Notes: generated by a model not told the origin, from the sequence alone. Positions 31,818 through 42,361 are shown, counted from the stretch's first letter. The stretch: 64,000 nt of DNA from Poecilobothrus nobilitatus (GCA_947095535.1 OX352772.1:214689222-214753221), one strand, 5' to 3'. Numbers and translations: made by a program.

Positions 31818-34379
31818 ATGGAAGGAAACAAAAAGAAAAAGCTATCAGGTTATGAAAATCGAAAAAGAAAAGTTGAAAAGGAAAGAGAAAATGTGAAACA
31901 AAGCGGGAGCCTTTTAAAATATATTTCAAAAAATAAGGAAGGCGATGCGAATTCCTCCAGCTCCAGTTTGACCGAAAGCAGTACAATTATTGTCAACCCG
32001 GAAGAAAATGTTTGTATAATAGAGAATCAGGAATCTGTTATGGAACTAGATGCGATAGATTCAGAACTTGTGAATCAAAATGATGTTTGTGAAGAAAATT
32101 TAACATTAGAGTACGATTACAAGGATCCTGGAACATGGCCTATCAAATGCACCAATAAAGTACGTGATATCATAGTCCAAAATTGGTCACAAAACATACA
32201 TGACATTTCATACCCAAGTGATTCTAATAATCGAAAATTTTCAAATTATCACTACAAAAGAAGGCTTATTAATGGTGAAGTAATTCATAGGAATTGGTTA
32301 CAATATTCACTTCTTAAGGATTCATTGTTTTGTTTTTGCTGCAAACTGTTCGAAAATGAAAATAAAAAATCTTCGTCTATTACTGAATATGGTTGCAAGG
32401 ACTGGAAAAATATATCTGCGATACTTTTATTACATGAGAAAAATCCAAAACATTTAGAATGTTTTCAGGTATGGAAAGAACTGGAGTTGCGTCTAAAAAC
32501 AGGCACAACTATTGACGATGATAATTTGCGACTTATTAAACAACAAGAAAATTATTGGCAAGGAGTATTAGTACGTTTGATCTCTTTAGTTCGGGTTCTA
32601 GGTCAACAAAATTTAGCACTACGTGGTACTGGTAGCAGCGGAGAAAAACTGTTTACTCGTGGCAACGGAAACTTTTTAAAATTTGTTGAATATCTTGCAA
32701 TGTTTGATCCGCTCATGAGAGAGCACTTGTGTAAGGTTACCGCTAATGAAATACATAATCACTATTTAGGGAAAAATATTCAAAATGAAATGATTCAACT
32801 TCTAGCAAATGCAATTAAGAAAAAAATTATTGATAGTGCTCATTTTGCAAAATATTTTTCAATAATTTTAGATTGTACTCCAGATGTCAGTCATATCGAG
32901 CAAATGACGATGATCATTCGGTTTGTAGATGTAAATAAATTATTAGATAACGTCAAAGTTGAAGTCATCATTAAGGAACATTTTTTGGGTTTCGTACCGT
33001 TAAAATCCACGACAGGTCAGTATATGACAGAAACTGTTTTAAAAGAGTTGAAAGATATGTCTTTGGATATTCAGCAGCTACGTGGACAAGGTTATGATAA
33101 CGGAAGTAACATGAAAGGAAAGGAAAATGGAGTGCAGAAAAGAATATTGAACATCAATTCTAGAGCTTTTTTTGTGCCTTGCAATGCGCATTCATTAAAT
33201 TTGGTAGTTAATGATGCTGCTAAGTGTTGCATTGAAGTAGTAAATTTTTTTGATGTCGTACAATGTATATATACGTTTTTCTCAGGCTCATCACGCAGAT
33301 GGGATGTGTTGGTGCGTTATGTAAAGTCGCTGACTTTAAAACCATTAAGTAACACAAGATGGGAAAGCCGAATTGATGCTTTGAAGCCTCTTCGTTACGA
33401 ACTAGGAAACATATATGATGCCCTTATAGATATTTCTGATGATAAAACTTTTATTGGCACTGCTGGGACAGCAGCACGTTCAGAAGCACAAGGATTATCC
33501 GTTAGAATTTCGAAATTTAAATTTGTTGTTCAACTTATAATATGGCATAAGATATTGTTTGAAATTAATATTACCAGCAAAATGCTACAAGAAAAAAATT
33601 TAAATATTCATTCTGCTATCCAACAATTACAGAATACGAAATTATTTTTAGAGAATTTAAGGAGTGATATCGGATTTGGCAATATGTTAGTAGATGCTTC
33701 TGAACTTGCGAAAGAAATTGACTTTCCAACGGATTTTGATGCAGAACCAGTTCGCATTCGATTAAAAAAGAAACAATTTTCATATGAAGGGCAAGATTCT
33801 TTCATCCAGAACCCTCAACAACGATTTAAAGTGAATTTTTACTTTGCAGTCCTTGATACTGCTATTAACTCCGTCAGTGATAGATTTGAGCAAATGCAAA
33901 ATCTTGAGTCAATTTTTGGATTCATTTTTGACATTTACAGCCTACAAAATGTAACAACACAACACTTATATGCATCGTGTGCTAAGCTTGAGTCTGCATT
34001 AAGTCATGATGGCTCTAAAGATATCGAAGCAGTGGATTTGTGTAATGAGCTTCAATCTATTTCTACACGAATTGAACAGAGTTCGTCGCCGAAGGATGTC
34101 CTATATTTTATTTGTGAAAGAAAGTTGACAGATATTTATCCAAATATTTTTATCATCTTAAGAATCTTTTTAACGTTACCTGTTACTGTAGCAAGTGGTG
34201 AAAGAAGTTTTTCGAAACTAAAATTAATTAAAACTTATCTTCGCTCAAAAATGGCTCAAGAACGGCTTGTAGGCTTGGCAACACTATCAATTGAAGATGA
34301 GATAGCCCTAGACATTGATGTCGAAGATTGCGTTGCTGATTTCGCCAAACAAAAGGCGCGAAAAGTTAAATTGTTGTGA
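31818..34379 (+). CDS. hAT transposase, ZMYM/DUF4371-type, 853 residues, uninterrupted
   Basis: Catalyses cut-and-paste transposition in the nucleus. The N-terminus is Lys-rich (a likely nuclear signal). Residues about 150-220 hold a TTF/BED-like zinc finger (FCFCCKLFEN with further Cys and His). About 230-480 is a DUF4371-type RNase H-fold core: GSSGEKLF, then IILDCTPDVSHIEQ with the first catalytic Asp and LRGQGYDNGSNMKG with the second. After an all-helical insertion the C-terminus has LTLPVTVASGERSFSKL, the hAT dimerisation motif, and YLRSKMAQERL. Length is normal for the ZMYM1-like hAT transposases. The start is the first ATG (31818) after an in-frame stop region, about 590 bp from the left end. 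No stop or frameshift is present, unlike every neighbouring element, so recent activity is likely. Confidence 0.95.
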   Translation: MEGNKKKKLSGYENRKRKVEKERENVKQSGSLLKYISKNKEGDANSSSSSLTESSTIIVNPEENVCIIENQESVMELDAIDSELVNQNDVCEENLTLEYDYKDPGTWPIKCTNKVRDIIVQNWSQNIHDISYPSDSNNRKFSNYHYKRRLINGEVIHRNWLQYSLLKDSLFCFCCKLFENENKKSSSITEYGCKDWKNISAILLLHEKNPKHLECFQVWKELELRLKTGTTIDDDNLRLIKQQENYWQGVLVRLISLVRVLGQQNLALRGTGSSGEKLFTRGNGNFLKFVEYLAMFDPLMREHLCKVTANEIHNHYLGKNIQNEMIQLLANAIKKKIIDSAHFAKYFSIILDCTPDVSHIEQMTMIIRFVDVNKLLDNVKVEVIIKEHFLGFVPLKSTTGQYMTETVLKELKDMSLDIQQLRGQGYDNGSNMKGKENGVQKRILNINSRAFFVPCNAHSLNLVVNDAAKCCIEVVNFFDVVQCIYTFFSGSSRRWDVLVRYVKSLTLKPLSNTRWESRIDALKPLRYELGNIYDALIDISDDKTFIGTAGTAARSEAQGLSVRISKFKFVVQLIIWHKILFEINITSKMLQEKNLNIHSAIQQLQNTKLFLENLRSDIGFGNMLVDASELAKEIDFPTDFDAEPVRIRLKKKQFSYEGQDSFIQNPQQRFKVNFYFAVLDTAINSVSDRFEQMQNLESIFGFIFDIYSLQNVTTQHLYASCAKLESALSHDGSKDIEAVDLCNELQSISTRIEQSSSPKDVLYFICERKLTDIYPNIFIILRIFLTLPVTVASGERSFSKLKLIKTYLRSKMAQERLVGLATLSIEDEIALDIDVEDCVADFAKQKARKVKLL

Positions 34380-34795
34380 GTTATGTAAAAATGTAAGTTA
34401 CAGTATGTTAAGTATTCTAATATACATTATATATTATTAACAAATGAATTCTAATTATTGTTATTATTTACATAGATAAAAATAACAAAGTTAAACGAAA
34501 TTTAATCAGGAAAACGAGGTGGACAATCAAATAAGAAAAAAAAAATTGAAAAAAATATATATCATTTTAAATATTATACATACCATTTACTTTTTTAATA
34601 ATAAATAATTATATCATTATATGTATTTATATCATTTTTAAACTCTATTTTTTTTACCCTAAATTCACTAAGAACAATTTCATGGAGCAAGGTTATTTTC
34701 TTTACATATCTGTTTTCATTGTTCATTGATAGAGAGGGCGCCACAAATAGATTGCCTAGGCGCGAGAAAAAAAAAATATTTTTGAGCCACCGCTG
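34380..34795 (+). other. hAT 3' untranslated region and right end
   Basis: AT-rich sequence after the transposase stop, including a possible poly(A) context near 34480-34600, and ending in the terminal repeat. The matching 5' region is 31230-31817. The minus frame 34595-34819 is accidental. Confidence 0.6.
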
Positions 34796-35270
34796 ATATA
34801 GCGCCGTATTTACATACATATATGTATTTTATTGTACTTATAAGAAATTATTCTATGAATCGAAATATGTTAAAAGAAATATTGCAATGTATGGCGATAT
34901 ACTTATAACAATATAAATATACTATGTGCGCATTAATATAATATAATATTTAAAATTATATTTACTAGTTTGTACTAAATTTAATATACATTTACCACTT
35001 AGTATTAAATGGTACTATAGAATATTTGAAAAAGTTTTGGATTGATAATCGTTATGTGGAAGGTTAGAATCTGCTTTTGAAGAATGTATAAACATATAGT
35101 TTGAATATATGTACAACCCATAGTTCTAGAAATTATAAAATTCACCCAAATTATTTTAAAATACTAAAATATTAAAAAAATAATATTGTAATTAGAGTAA
35201 CAGGCTGTGAACATACTAACGGTTCGTACGGGTATCTAAGAGTTGACAAAGGCAACTGTATTCTTCCTCG

Positions 35271-36461
35271 TTGCTCAATAATATTGACTACTAAATTGCA
35301 TATAGATTTTTATTTATTTATTTATTTAATATTATTGCATATTATAAATAAACATATGATAATTTTTTGGCCGGTTGCCTTAAAGGCATGCGGGCCATCT
35401 TATATACTATATTATGTACTAAATATTAAAAGTATTATACACTAGATATTATAAATTTACTAAACTATATTATATTGAGTATTAAATATTAAAATATAAT
35501 GATATTACAATTTTTTTTTATTTATATTTTCTCCCAAATTTGGTGGTGTTTTAGCAGTGCAATTACTTTACCGGAACTGACCTTGTCATTCTTTGCTAGA
35601 ATGTCCATCAGTGACATTCTTTCATTTGCCCAAAAGATCGTTGTTTCACTACAGTCGGTAAATATTTGCTTGATGGTTAGCGTGTTGTTGCAGAAACGGC
35701 AGATTGGGGGTCTTCTCCGCTTAAGAGGTGTTTGTGGGTATTCTAACTCTGAATATCCTTATTGCTATATCTCGGTTTTCGATGTCTATTAAGCTTGATA
35801 CATTTGCATTCGGACTGTGTAACTTTTTGAAAGATGTTGAGTTGTCCCATACTTGTTGCTTAATTTTTTGGATGTGCACTGCAATCTGCTTTTTGGCCAT
35901 TGTATATGATCTAGGTATAATTAGTTTCGTTGGCCGAATTGTTGAAATTTTTGCGTTTTTGTCTGCTATTTCGTTTCCTTTGATTCCAACGTGGCCTGGA
36001 ATCCAGCAGATTTGTACTTTGCCTTTACTTTTATTACTTTATTCCTTATCAGCGTTGTCGTTTGTGAGATATTGTTATTGTTTTTAATAGCTTTTACGAC
36101 ACTTAGGCAGTTCGTATATATTATGGATTGGTTGTTTCTTATTTGGACCTCTTTAATTGCTTCAAGCAGAGACACTTGTTCTGCCACATATACTGGACAA
36201 TAGCTTGGTAGCATCACCGTTTTTATTACCGTATTGTGTTCGATTATGGATAAAGCGACTCCGTTTGTTCCTTTTGTGGCATTTGTGAATATTGGCACTA
36301 ATGTTTTCGTTTGTTCTCTATGCTCTTGGTATTATTTCCTATATGTTTCTTCACTAGTTTCCGTTTTTTTCTTTTCACTTAAGTGGTCGTGCATCCATTG
36401 TCTCCAGTTTCCACAGGAGATTTGGTCTTCCTCTTTTCTATGTCGACAGGCGGATATATCT
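35271..36461 (-). pseudogene. LINE 3' end with RNase H (copy 1)
   Basis: Minus strand, 5'-truncated. The frame 36298-35966 contains an RNase H-like order: a FTNATKGTNGVALSII segment (first Asp replaced by Asn; relatives have FTDASK), VAEQVSLLEAIK with the catalytic Glu, and IIYTNCLSVVKAI (relatives have TDS/TDSLS). After frame breaks follow a CRYCNN-type zinc knuckle and an LHHQIWEK-type end (about 35720-35530). The 3' tail shows AAAT repeats near 35308-35330. RNase H domains of this kind occur in I/Loa/R1-group LINEs. Two of the acidic catalytic residues are Asn here. The copy at 38434-39610 is nearly identical. Confidence 0.7.
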
Positions 36462-36852
36462 ACAACTCCAAAGTATTTAGAAATGAAAATTTATGCGATA
36501 TCAGTTTTATTAAAACAAAATACTGCAAATAGCTGTAATGTACTACATAAAATAACCATTTCAAAATTTTTTACATTTAAAAAAAAAAACTTTTATTTTA
36601 TTTATATTATTAAATTGTGTCTAAAATTATTTATAAATTTACACTTTTTAATATTTTTTGTAACAATTCTAACTTTTAACATAACCTATAACACTACTTT
36701 TGGAAATTCTTACATTCATAAATCAAATTTAATTTTTTTTTCTCATTTAATCTTGAACAATTTGTTAATTAAATCAACAACAACAATTAACTTAATATGT
36801 TTCAATATAATTCATCAAGTATTAATTTATTTCTCTTTGGTATCTACTTTAT

Positions 36853-38433
36853 ATACCCGTACGATAGGATCGGGTATAATAAAATTACTCCTCCGTTTGT
36901 AACACCTCGAAATAAGCGAGCTAGATATACCTTCAAAGGTATGGATCGGATCAGAAAAAAATTCTGAGTCGATTAAGCCATGTCCGTCCGTCCGTCAGCA
37001 CGCTAACTCAAAAACTAAGAAAGATAGAATCTTGAAATTTACACAAAATATTCTAGGAGCAATTTGTAGGTTCCCCATTTTTTTGGTTGAGTTCTGACCA
37101 AAACTTCGGGTAGCTCCCGAACAACTTTTAGATCTCCACAATTTTTTTGAAATAGAGCCATGAAATTTTAACTGCTGATAGATATCATAAAAATATTAAT
37201 TTTATTTTAATATTAATTTTTCTGTAGTCCCACCCGTTAAGGAGCTACAGCTCCCCAAAGCCCCCAAAAATCTCTAGATTTAAATAGTTATAACACAAGT
37301 TCTATAAAATATATCTTCAATCTGAAAATTCCAAACGATAAGTGCTATTATGAGCTTTATAAACATGTACGGTGTCTTAATTTACGGTTATAAAAAACTG
37401 AATTATTGCAAAATCCTTTACCCCTTCTATCTTTTAAATGGTTTAAGTTGGGAACTTGAAATTTTGACAGAAGTTAGATCTTTGAAAATAAGTATGAGTC
37501 ATTTTAAAAAATTTTTTGTATCACCCCACGTTTAGGAGGGTCAAAAACTGAAAATTTCCTATTTTTAAACACCTGTAACTTGAACACCTGTTAAAATTTT
37601 TTGAAGTAGTAAATAAAAATTAAAGCTTCAACATTATACTCTTATTCCTGTTAACAACTTTTTTTAATAATATAGGGTTACTTTATAATTGACGAAAGTG
37701 TTACTTGATTTTTTCAAATTTTCTAACAAATTTCTTTAACGAATTTTTTGCATTTTGTTTTACTCGATAATTTGAAATTGTTGAAGATATAATGCGTAGT
37801 ACAAAAAATGTAAATAAATAAACAACATAACGGTTGCTTGAAGAATTTTTATTTGTATGATATTGATATACATACATACTTATATAATATCATGTTTATT
37901 TACATATCGTATATGTCGCTGATGAATAAAAGATAAGAGTATAGATGTATATTATATAGCGCCGTATTTACATACATATATGTATTTTATTGTACTTATA
38001 AGAAATTATTCTATGAATCGAAATATGTTAAAAGAAATATTGCAATGTATGGCGATATACTTATAACAATATAAATATACTATGTGCGCATTAATATAAT
38101 ATAATATTTAAAATTATATTTACTATTTTGTACTAAATTTAATATACATTTACCGCTTAGTATTAAATGGTACTATAGAATATTTGAAAAAGTTTTGGAT
38201 TGATAATCGTTATGTGGAAGGTTAGAATCTGCTTTTGAAGAATGTACATATAAACATATAGTTTGAATATATGTACAACCCATAGTTCTAGAAATTATAA
38301 AATTCACCCAAATTATTTTAAAATACTAAAATATTAAAAAAAATAATATTGTAATTAGAGTAACAGGCTGTGAACATACTAACGGTTCGTACGGGTATCT
38401 AAGAGTTGACAAAGGCAACTGTATTCTTCCTCG
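36853..38433 (+). mobile_element. DINE-1-like element, complete copy
   Basis: Uninterrupted 1581-bp copy in duplication unit 2, with the same 5' tip, GTCC tract (36980-36997), 3' subterminal repeat, hairpin (38404-38420) and CCTCG end. It is the reference copy for reading the others. Reading frames within it (37350-37535) are accidental. Confidence 0.78.
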
Positions 38434-39610
38434 TTGCTCAGTAATATTGACTACTAAATTGCATATAGATTTTTATTTATTTATTTATTTAATATTATTG
38501 CATATTATAAATAAACATATGATAATTTTTTGGCCGGTTGCCTTAAAGGCATGCGGGCCATCTTATATACTATATTATGTACTAAATATTAAAAGTATTA
38601 TACACTAGATATTATAAATTTACTTAACTATATTATATTGAGTATTAAATATTAAAATATAATGATATTACAATTTTTTTTTATTTATATTTTCTCCCAA
38701 ATTTGGTGGTGTTTTAGCAGTGCAATTACTTTACCGGAACTGACCTTGTCATTCTTTGCTAGAATGTCCATCAGTGACATTCTTTCATTTGCCCAAAAGA
38801 TCGTTGTTTCACTACAGTCGGTAAATATTTGCTTGATGGTTAGCGTGTTGTTGCAGAAACGGCAGATTGGGGGTCTTCTCCGCTGAAGAGGTGTTTGTGG
38901 GTATTCTAACTCTGAATATCCTTATTGCTATATCTCGGTTTTCGATGTCTATTAAGCTTGATACATTTGCATTCGGACTGTGTAACTTTTTGAAAGATGT
39001 TGAGTTGTCCCATACTTGTTGCTTAATTTTTTGGATGTGCACTGCAATCTGCTTTTTGGCCATTGTATATGATCTAGGTATAATTAGTTTCGTTGGCCGA
39101 ATTGTTGAAATTTTTGCGTTTTTGTCTGCTATTTCGTTTCCTTTGATTCCAACGTGGCCTGGAATCCAGCAGATTTGTACTTTGCCTTTACTTTTATTAC
39201 TTTATTCCTTATCAGCGTTGTCGTTTGTGAGATATTGTTATTGTTTTTAATAGCTTTTACGACACTTAGGCAGTTCGTATATATTATGGATTGGTTGTTT
39301 CTTATTTGGACCTCTTTAATTGCTTCAAGCAGAGACACTTGTTCTGCCACATATACTGGACAATAGCTTGGTAGCATCACCGTTTTTATTACCGTATTGT
39401 GTTCGATTATGGATAAAGCGACTCCGTTTGTTCCTTTTGTGGCATTTGTGAATATTGGCACTAATGTTTTCGTTTGTTCTCTATGCTCTTGGTATTATTT
39501 CCTATATGTTTCTTCACTAGTTTCCGTTTTTTTCTTTTCACTTAAGTGGTCTCCAGTTTCCACAGGAGATTTGGTCTTCCTCTTTTCTATGTCGACAGGC
39601 GGATATATCT
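38434..39610 (-). pseudogene. LINE 3' end with RNase H (copy 2)
   Basis: Duplicate of 35271-36461. The RNase H frame is 39461-39129 and the C-terminal part 39063-38812. One base differs at the position corresponding to 35721 and a 14-base segment near 39548 is absent compared with unit 1. The same Asn replacements at catalytic positions are present, so the domain was dead before duplication. Confidence 0.7.
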
Positions 39611-40915
39611 AATTCTAGGTCCTTTATTGTTTATATGAACCAATTCAGACGTACTAACTTCTCAAACTTTCAATTGACTGAAACTAATTCCGAAGAAGCA
39701 CATTATCAGCTGCACAGCTATCAGCACATTTCTAAGATTTGAAATAGTTATAAAAAATAGATTGAATTATTTTATTTCTAATAATAATATTTTAAGCGAG
39801 CAACAATTTGGTTTCCAAACGAAATCTAATACTACAGCTGCATGTCTGAATCTAACCGACTTTATATCGAAAAGTATTGACAGCAAAAAATATACAACTA
39901 TATATATATAGTTGCGTATTCTTTGATCTACAAAAAGCATTTGATTGTGTTGACCACCAAATATTATTGCTTAAACTTGCTAACTTTAATTTTACCAGTA
40001 TACAACAACAATTTATTAGATCATATTTACAAAACAGAATGCAAAGGGTTCGCATTAATAACACATATAGCTCGGAAAAGGTTATGTATAAAGGTGTACC
40101 GCAATGCTCGATTTTAGGATCGGATCTTTTTAAGATATATATTGATGAACTATTTCGTCTAAACTTAAAAGGAAATCTACAATTATATGCTGATGATGCG
40201 GTTCTAAAATACGCTGAAGCTAGTGAAGAAAGTACAAAACTTTCAATTCAAAACGATCTTGAAATAATTCAAGAATGGTTAAATAAGCATAGGATTGGTT
40301 TAAATGTAAAGAAAACTAAAATAATTATTTTCCAAAATAAATCGAGGAATTTGGGAACAAATATACCTTTTGAAAATGAGAATATTGAAATTGTCAAAAA
40401 TTTTAATTACTTAGGATTAAATATAGACTACAAATTAAACTGGTGCAATCACATTGATACATTGAATTCTTATATAAAATTACACATCTCTTATCTCAAC
40501 CCAATTTGGGGTAGAGCCTCAAATGTATATCTAAACAAGCTAGATATCGTACATAAAAAAGCATAAAGGTAATTAATCGATACCCCATTCGACATCCGAC
40601 AAGCTTGTTATACTGTAAACAATATATAAATTTAGCAAACATAAGTAAATATGAACTATATGTTTTATCGTTTAAGATTATTAATAATGCTATTAAGCAT
40701 AACTTCATACTAAACAGAATGATTGATATTCATAACCGTAACACTCGTAAGAAAGCAAATTACTACTTTACATTATTCCGTACTAATAACCAAACAAATA
40801 ATGTCGTATATAATTGTTTAAAAGCGTATAATGATCTTCCAGTGAATTTTAAACGGATTGAAAATCTAACTAAGTTTAAATCAATGATTAGAACATTTGT
40901 GTTGGAAGTTTAGCA
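39611..40915 (+). pseudogene. LINE reverse transcriptase, Jockey/CR1-like, truncated
   Basis: 5'-truncated ORF2. An early region (39780-39900) reads RLNYFISNNNILSEQQFGF, a standard RT block, then a stop near 39910. The open frame 39877-40566 carries FFDLQKAFDCVDHQILL (motif A, Asp), VPQCSILGSDLF (usually QGSILGPLLF), LQLYADDAVLK (motif C, YADD) and the thumb EWLNKHRIGLNVKKTK. Another frame (40605-40913) gives the C-terminal NTRKKANY and YNDLPVNFK motifs and stops at 40911-40913. Same family as 10640-11156, and possibly the ORF2 belonging with the ORF1 at 25637-29798, separated by the later rearrangements (inference). Confidence 0.85.
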
Positions 40916-41394
40916 TCTTGGATTCAATTGTTGAACTGCATGCAAAAAAAAAAAAAAATCTGTTGTTGTTAAGGAGAATTAAATGAATTTAATTTAAAAA
41001 CTTGATGAATGAGTTGTTTACTATATTAATTACTTATGTTAAATACTTGAAGATTTTATTTTTATCACAGTTGTTAAATAAAGGTTATTTTATTTGTTAT
41101 ATTTTTTCTTTTCTTATTTTTTGTTTTTTATTCTTTCTTTTATTAGATAAAAGAAAAAAAAAAGAAAAAAAAAAAGAAATCTTTATACTTTTTGATCTAA
41201 ATTTTGAATTTAACAGACCATACAGCCCAGGCTACGGTCAAAGTAGTAACTTAATCCTAATGTTATTTGTTTCAAATGTTAATTAATTTATTGTAATTTA
41301 TAAATACAAGAATAAAGAAACAAATAATCAATTTGCTTATAAGGCTTATTTTTCATATTCAATATTATAATAATAACTTTCACATGGAATAATT
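40916..41394. other. LINE 3' flank and AT-rich DNA
   Basis: After the LINE stop there are A-runs (40946-40959) and further AT-rich sequence with Lys-rich low-complexity frames (41002-41286). No gene recognised. Confidence 0.5.
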
Positions 41395-41682
41395 AGTTAC
41401 GCAACAAAACAAAATTTTATTGCAACATAAGTGTTGCGTGAGAAGCCAAAGTAAAACACATAAAAACAAATATAACAAGCCAAAAAAAAAAATTTAATTT
41501 ATTCTTTGCAATATGAGACTTTAGGTATAAAAAAAAAAAAGTTAAAATTTTTTTTTTCTTTTTGGATTTAAGTAATTTGAGTTTTGAAGTAAATTTTTAG
41601 TTATATTAAAAATAGAATTTTCATGTGGTGATTTTAGTTATTATTTTGGTTATTTAGTTATATTGGAATAGGATATATGACT
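41395..41682 (-). repeat. Solo LTR of errantivirus C family
   Basis: The right end GGATATATGACT is the LTR start of element C (AGTCATATATCC on minus), and the body shares long words with 16640-17081. No gag, pol or env adjoins it. The left end is taken as AGTTACGC, giving AGT...ACT inverted ends, which is normal for the group. No 4-bp duplication is visible (AATT left, GGGA right), so flanking sequence has changed or the left end is misplaced. Confidence 0.65.
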
Positions 41683-41901
41683 GGGACAAATACCTGTTCT
41701 AAAAAAATGAAACAGTTTATGCCTCCACTCACAGTTTTCCAACATGAAACGAGGAGTGCAAAGAGTGTAAAGATGACGTAATACAGCATTCGGAAATTCT
41801 TTTGTCATTCGCACGTCGCGTTTATGGAACCTTATTTCGGTACATGTGTTCCCAAAAGTTGGTAATTCATTTGTGTACGATATAACGAAATACCTTAACA
41901 T
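41650..41901 (-). CDS. Unrecognised 83-residue reading frame cut by the solo LTR
   Basis: I do not recognise this frame. It has more balanced composition than its surroundings: about 70 residues with Cys, His, Arg and aromatic residues (for example PTFGNTCTEIRFHKRD and CTPRFMLENCEWRHKLFHFF) before running into the LTR at 41682. A stop lies just upstream of the Met. It may be a fragment of a host exon or of an unknown transposon protein broken by the LTR insertion. Confidence that it is real coding sequence is low. Confidence 0.3.
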   Translation of the reverse strand: MLRYFVISYTNELPTFGNTCTEIRFHKRDVRMTKEFPNAVLRHLYTLCTPRFMLENCEWRHKLFHFFRTGICPSHISYSNITK

Positions 41902-42261
41902 CCTTATTCAAAATAACTATCCAAATTTTTCCCTAATTATCCTAAGCAGAACTTCCCAAGTATAACTATAAAATTAGAAGACGTCAAAATAATAGAAAAT
42001 TGTAAAAAAATTCTACATACGATCCACAGAGTACTTAAATACAAAAAGATTTCAAAATCAATGTTTTGTCAATAATAAAAATATATGTTTGTATATATAT
42101 ATACCTTAAAGCGTGGGGTCATTCAAGAAGGTATGTAAAGAACAAAAACGAAGAAACGTGGGCAGAATTTTTATAACGTACAAAGAAAGTAGTCCTTTCA
42201 AATAAATAAATTGTTGAAACTTAAAAGAAATATTTTGTATTTTTAAATTAACTATAGATTA
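41902..42261. other. AT-rich spacer before the palindrome
   Basis: No coding or transposon signature. The words ACCTTAAAGCGTGGGG-TCATTC near 42103-42123 do not match a mariner terminal repeat. Confidence 0.45.
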
Positions 42262-42361
42262 ACTTAGATATATAAGTGCGAATAAAAAAATCAATAAAGT
42301 GTTATAAATAAAGAATAAAACTATAATAATTGCTTTTATTTTTTTTCGAATTAAAACTATT

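Larger units (their letters stand above)
31230..34795 (+). mobile_element. hAT transposon, apparently intact
   Basis: A 3566-bp DNA transposon. The ends are CAGGGGTGGCTC and, as reverse complement of the right end, CAGCGGTGGCTC: inverted repeats of 12 bp with one mismatch. The flanks carry a perfect 8-bp target duplication ATATAGCG (31222-31229 and 34796-34803), the length fixed by hAT transposases. The empty site with a single ATATAGCG survives near 37954-37961 in duplication unit 2. Inside is one long uninterrupted transposase gene. Subterminal CCTAGGC motifs occur near both ends (31257 and 34753), possible transposase-binding sites. Confidence 0.95.
30120..35270 (+). mobile_element. DINE-1-like element interrupted by hAT
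   Basis: A third insertion of the same family, here on the plus strand: 5' tip ATACCCGTACGATAGGATCG at 30120, GTCC tract at 30248-30263, 3' subterminal repeat TCGTACGGGTAT near 35224-35235, hairpin AGTTGACAAAGGCAACT at 35241-35257, 3' tip CCTCG at 35270. Removing the hAT and one target duplication leaves 1577 bp. It belongs to duplication unit 1. Confidence 0.75.
29728..36461 (+). repeat. Tandem duplication, unit 1 (with hAT insertion)
   Basis: The sequence from ACAACTCCAAAGTATTTAG (29728) to GGATATATCT (36461) is followed at once by a second copy, 36462-39610. The unit holds the LINE ORF1 end, an AT-rich stretch, a DINE-1-like element and the RNase H end of another LINE. Minus the hAT and its target duplication, unit 1 is about 3.16 kb, matching unit 2 (3.15 kb). 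The copies differ by only scattered bases and one 14-base indel near 36390. Confidence 0.9.
36462..39610 (+). repeat. Tandem duplication, unit 2 (empty hAT site)
   Basis: Direct repeat of 29728-36461 lacking the hAT. At 37950-37990 the sequence runs TATATAGCGCCGTATTTAC without interruption, which is the pre-insertion state. The junction with unit 1 reads ATATCT-ACAACTCC with at most one base of homology, suggesting end-joining or replication slippage, not recombination between long repeats. Confidence 0.9.

Noticed and set aside
35499..36902. Plus-strand membrane-protein-like frames including a 222-codon one
   Set aside because: Antisense to the LINE RNase H segment; the long one crosses the tandem-duplication junction. 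The duplicate at 38662-39612 behaves the same way.
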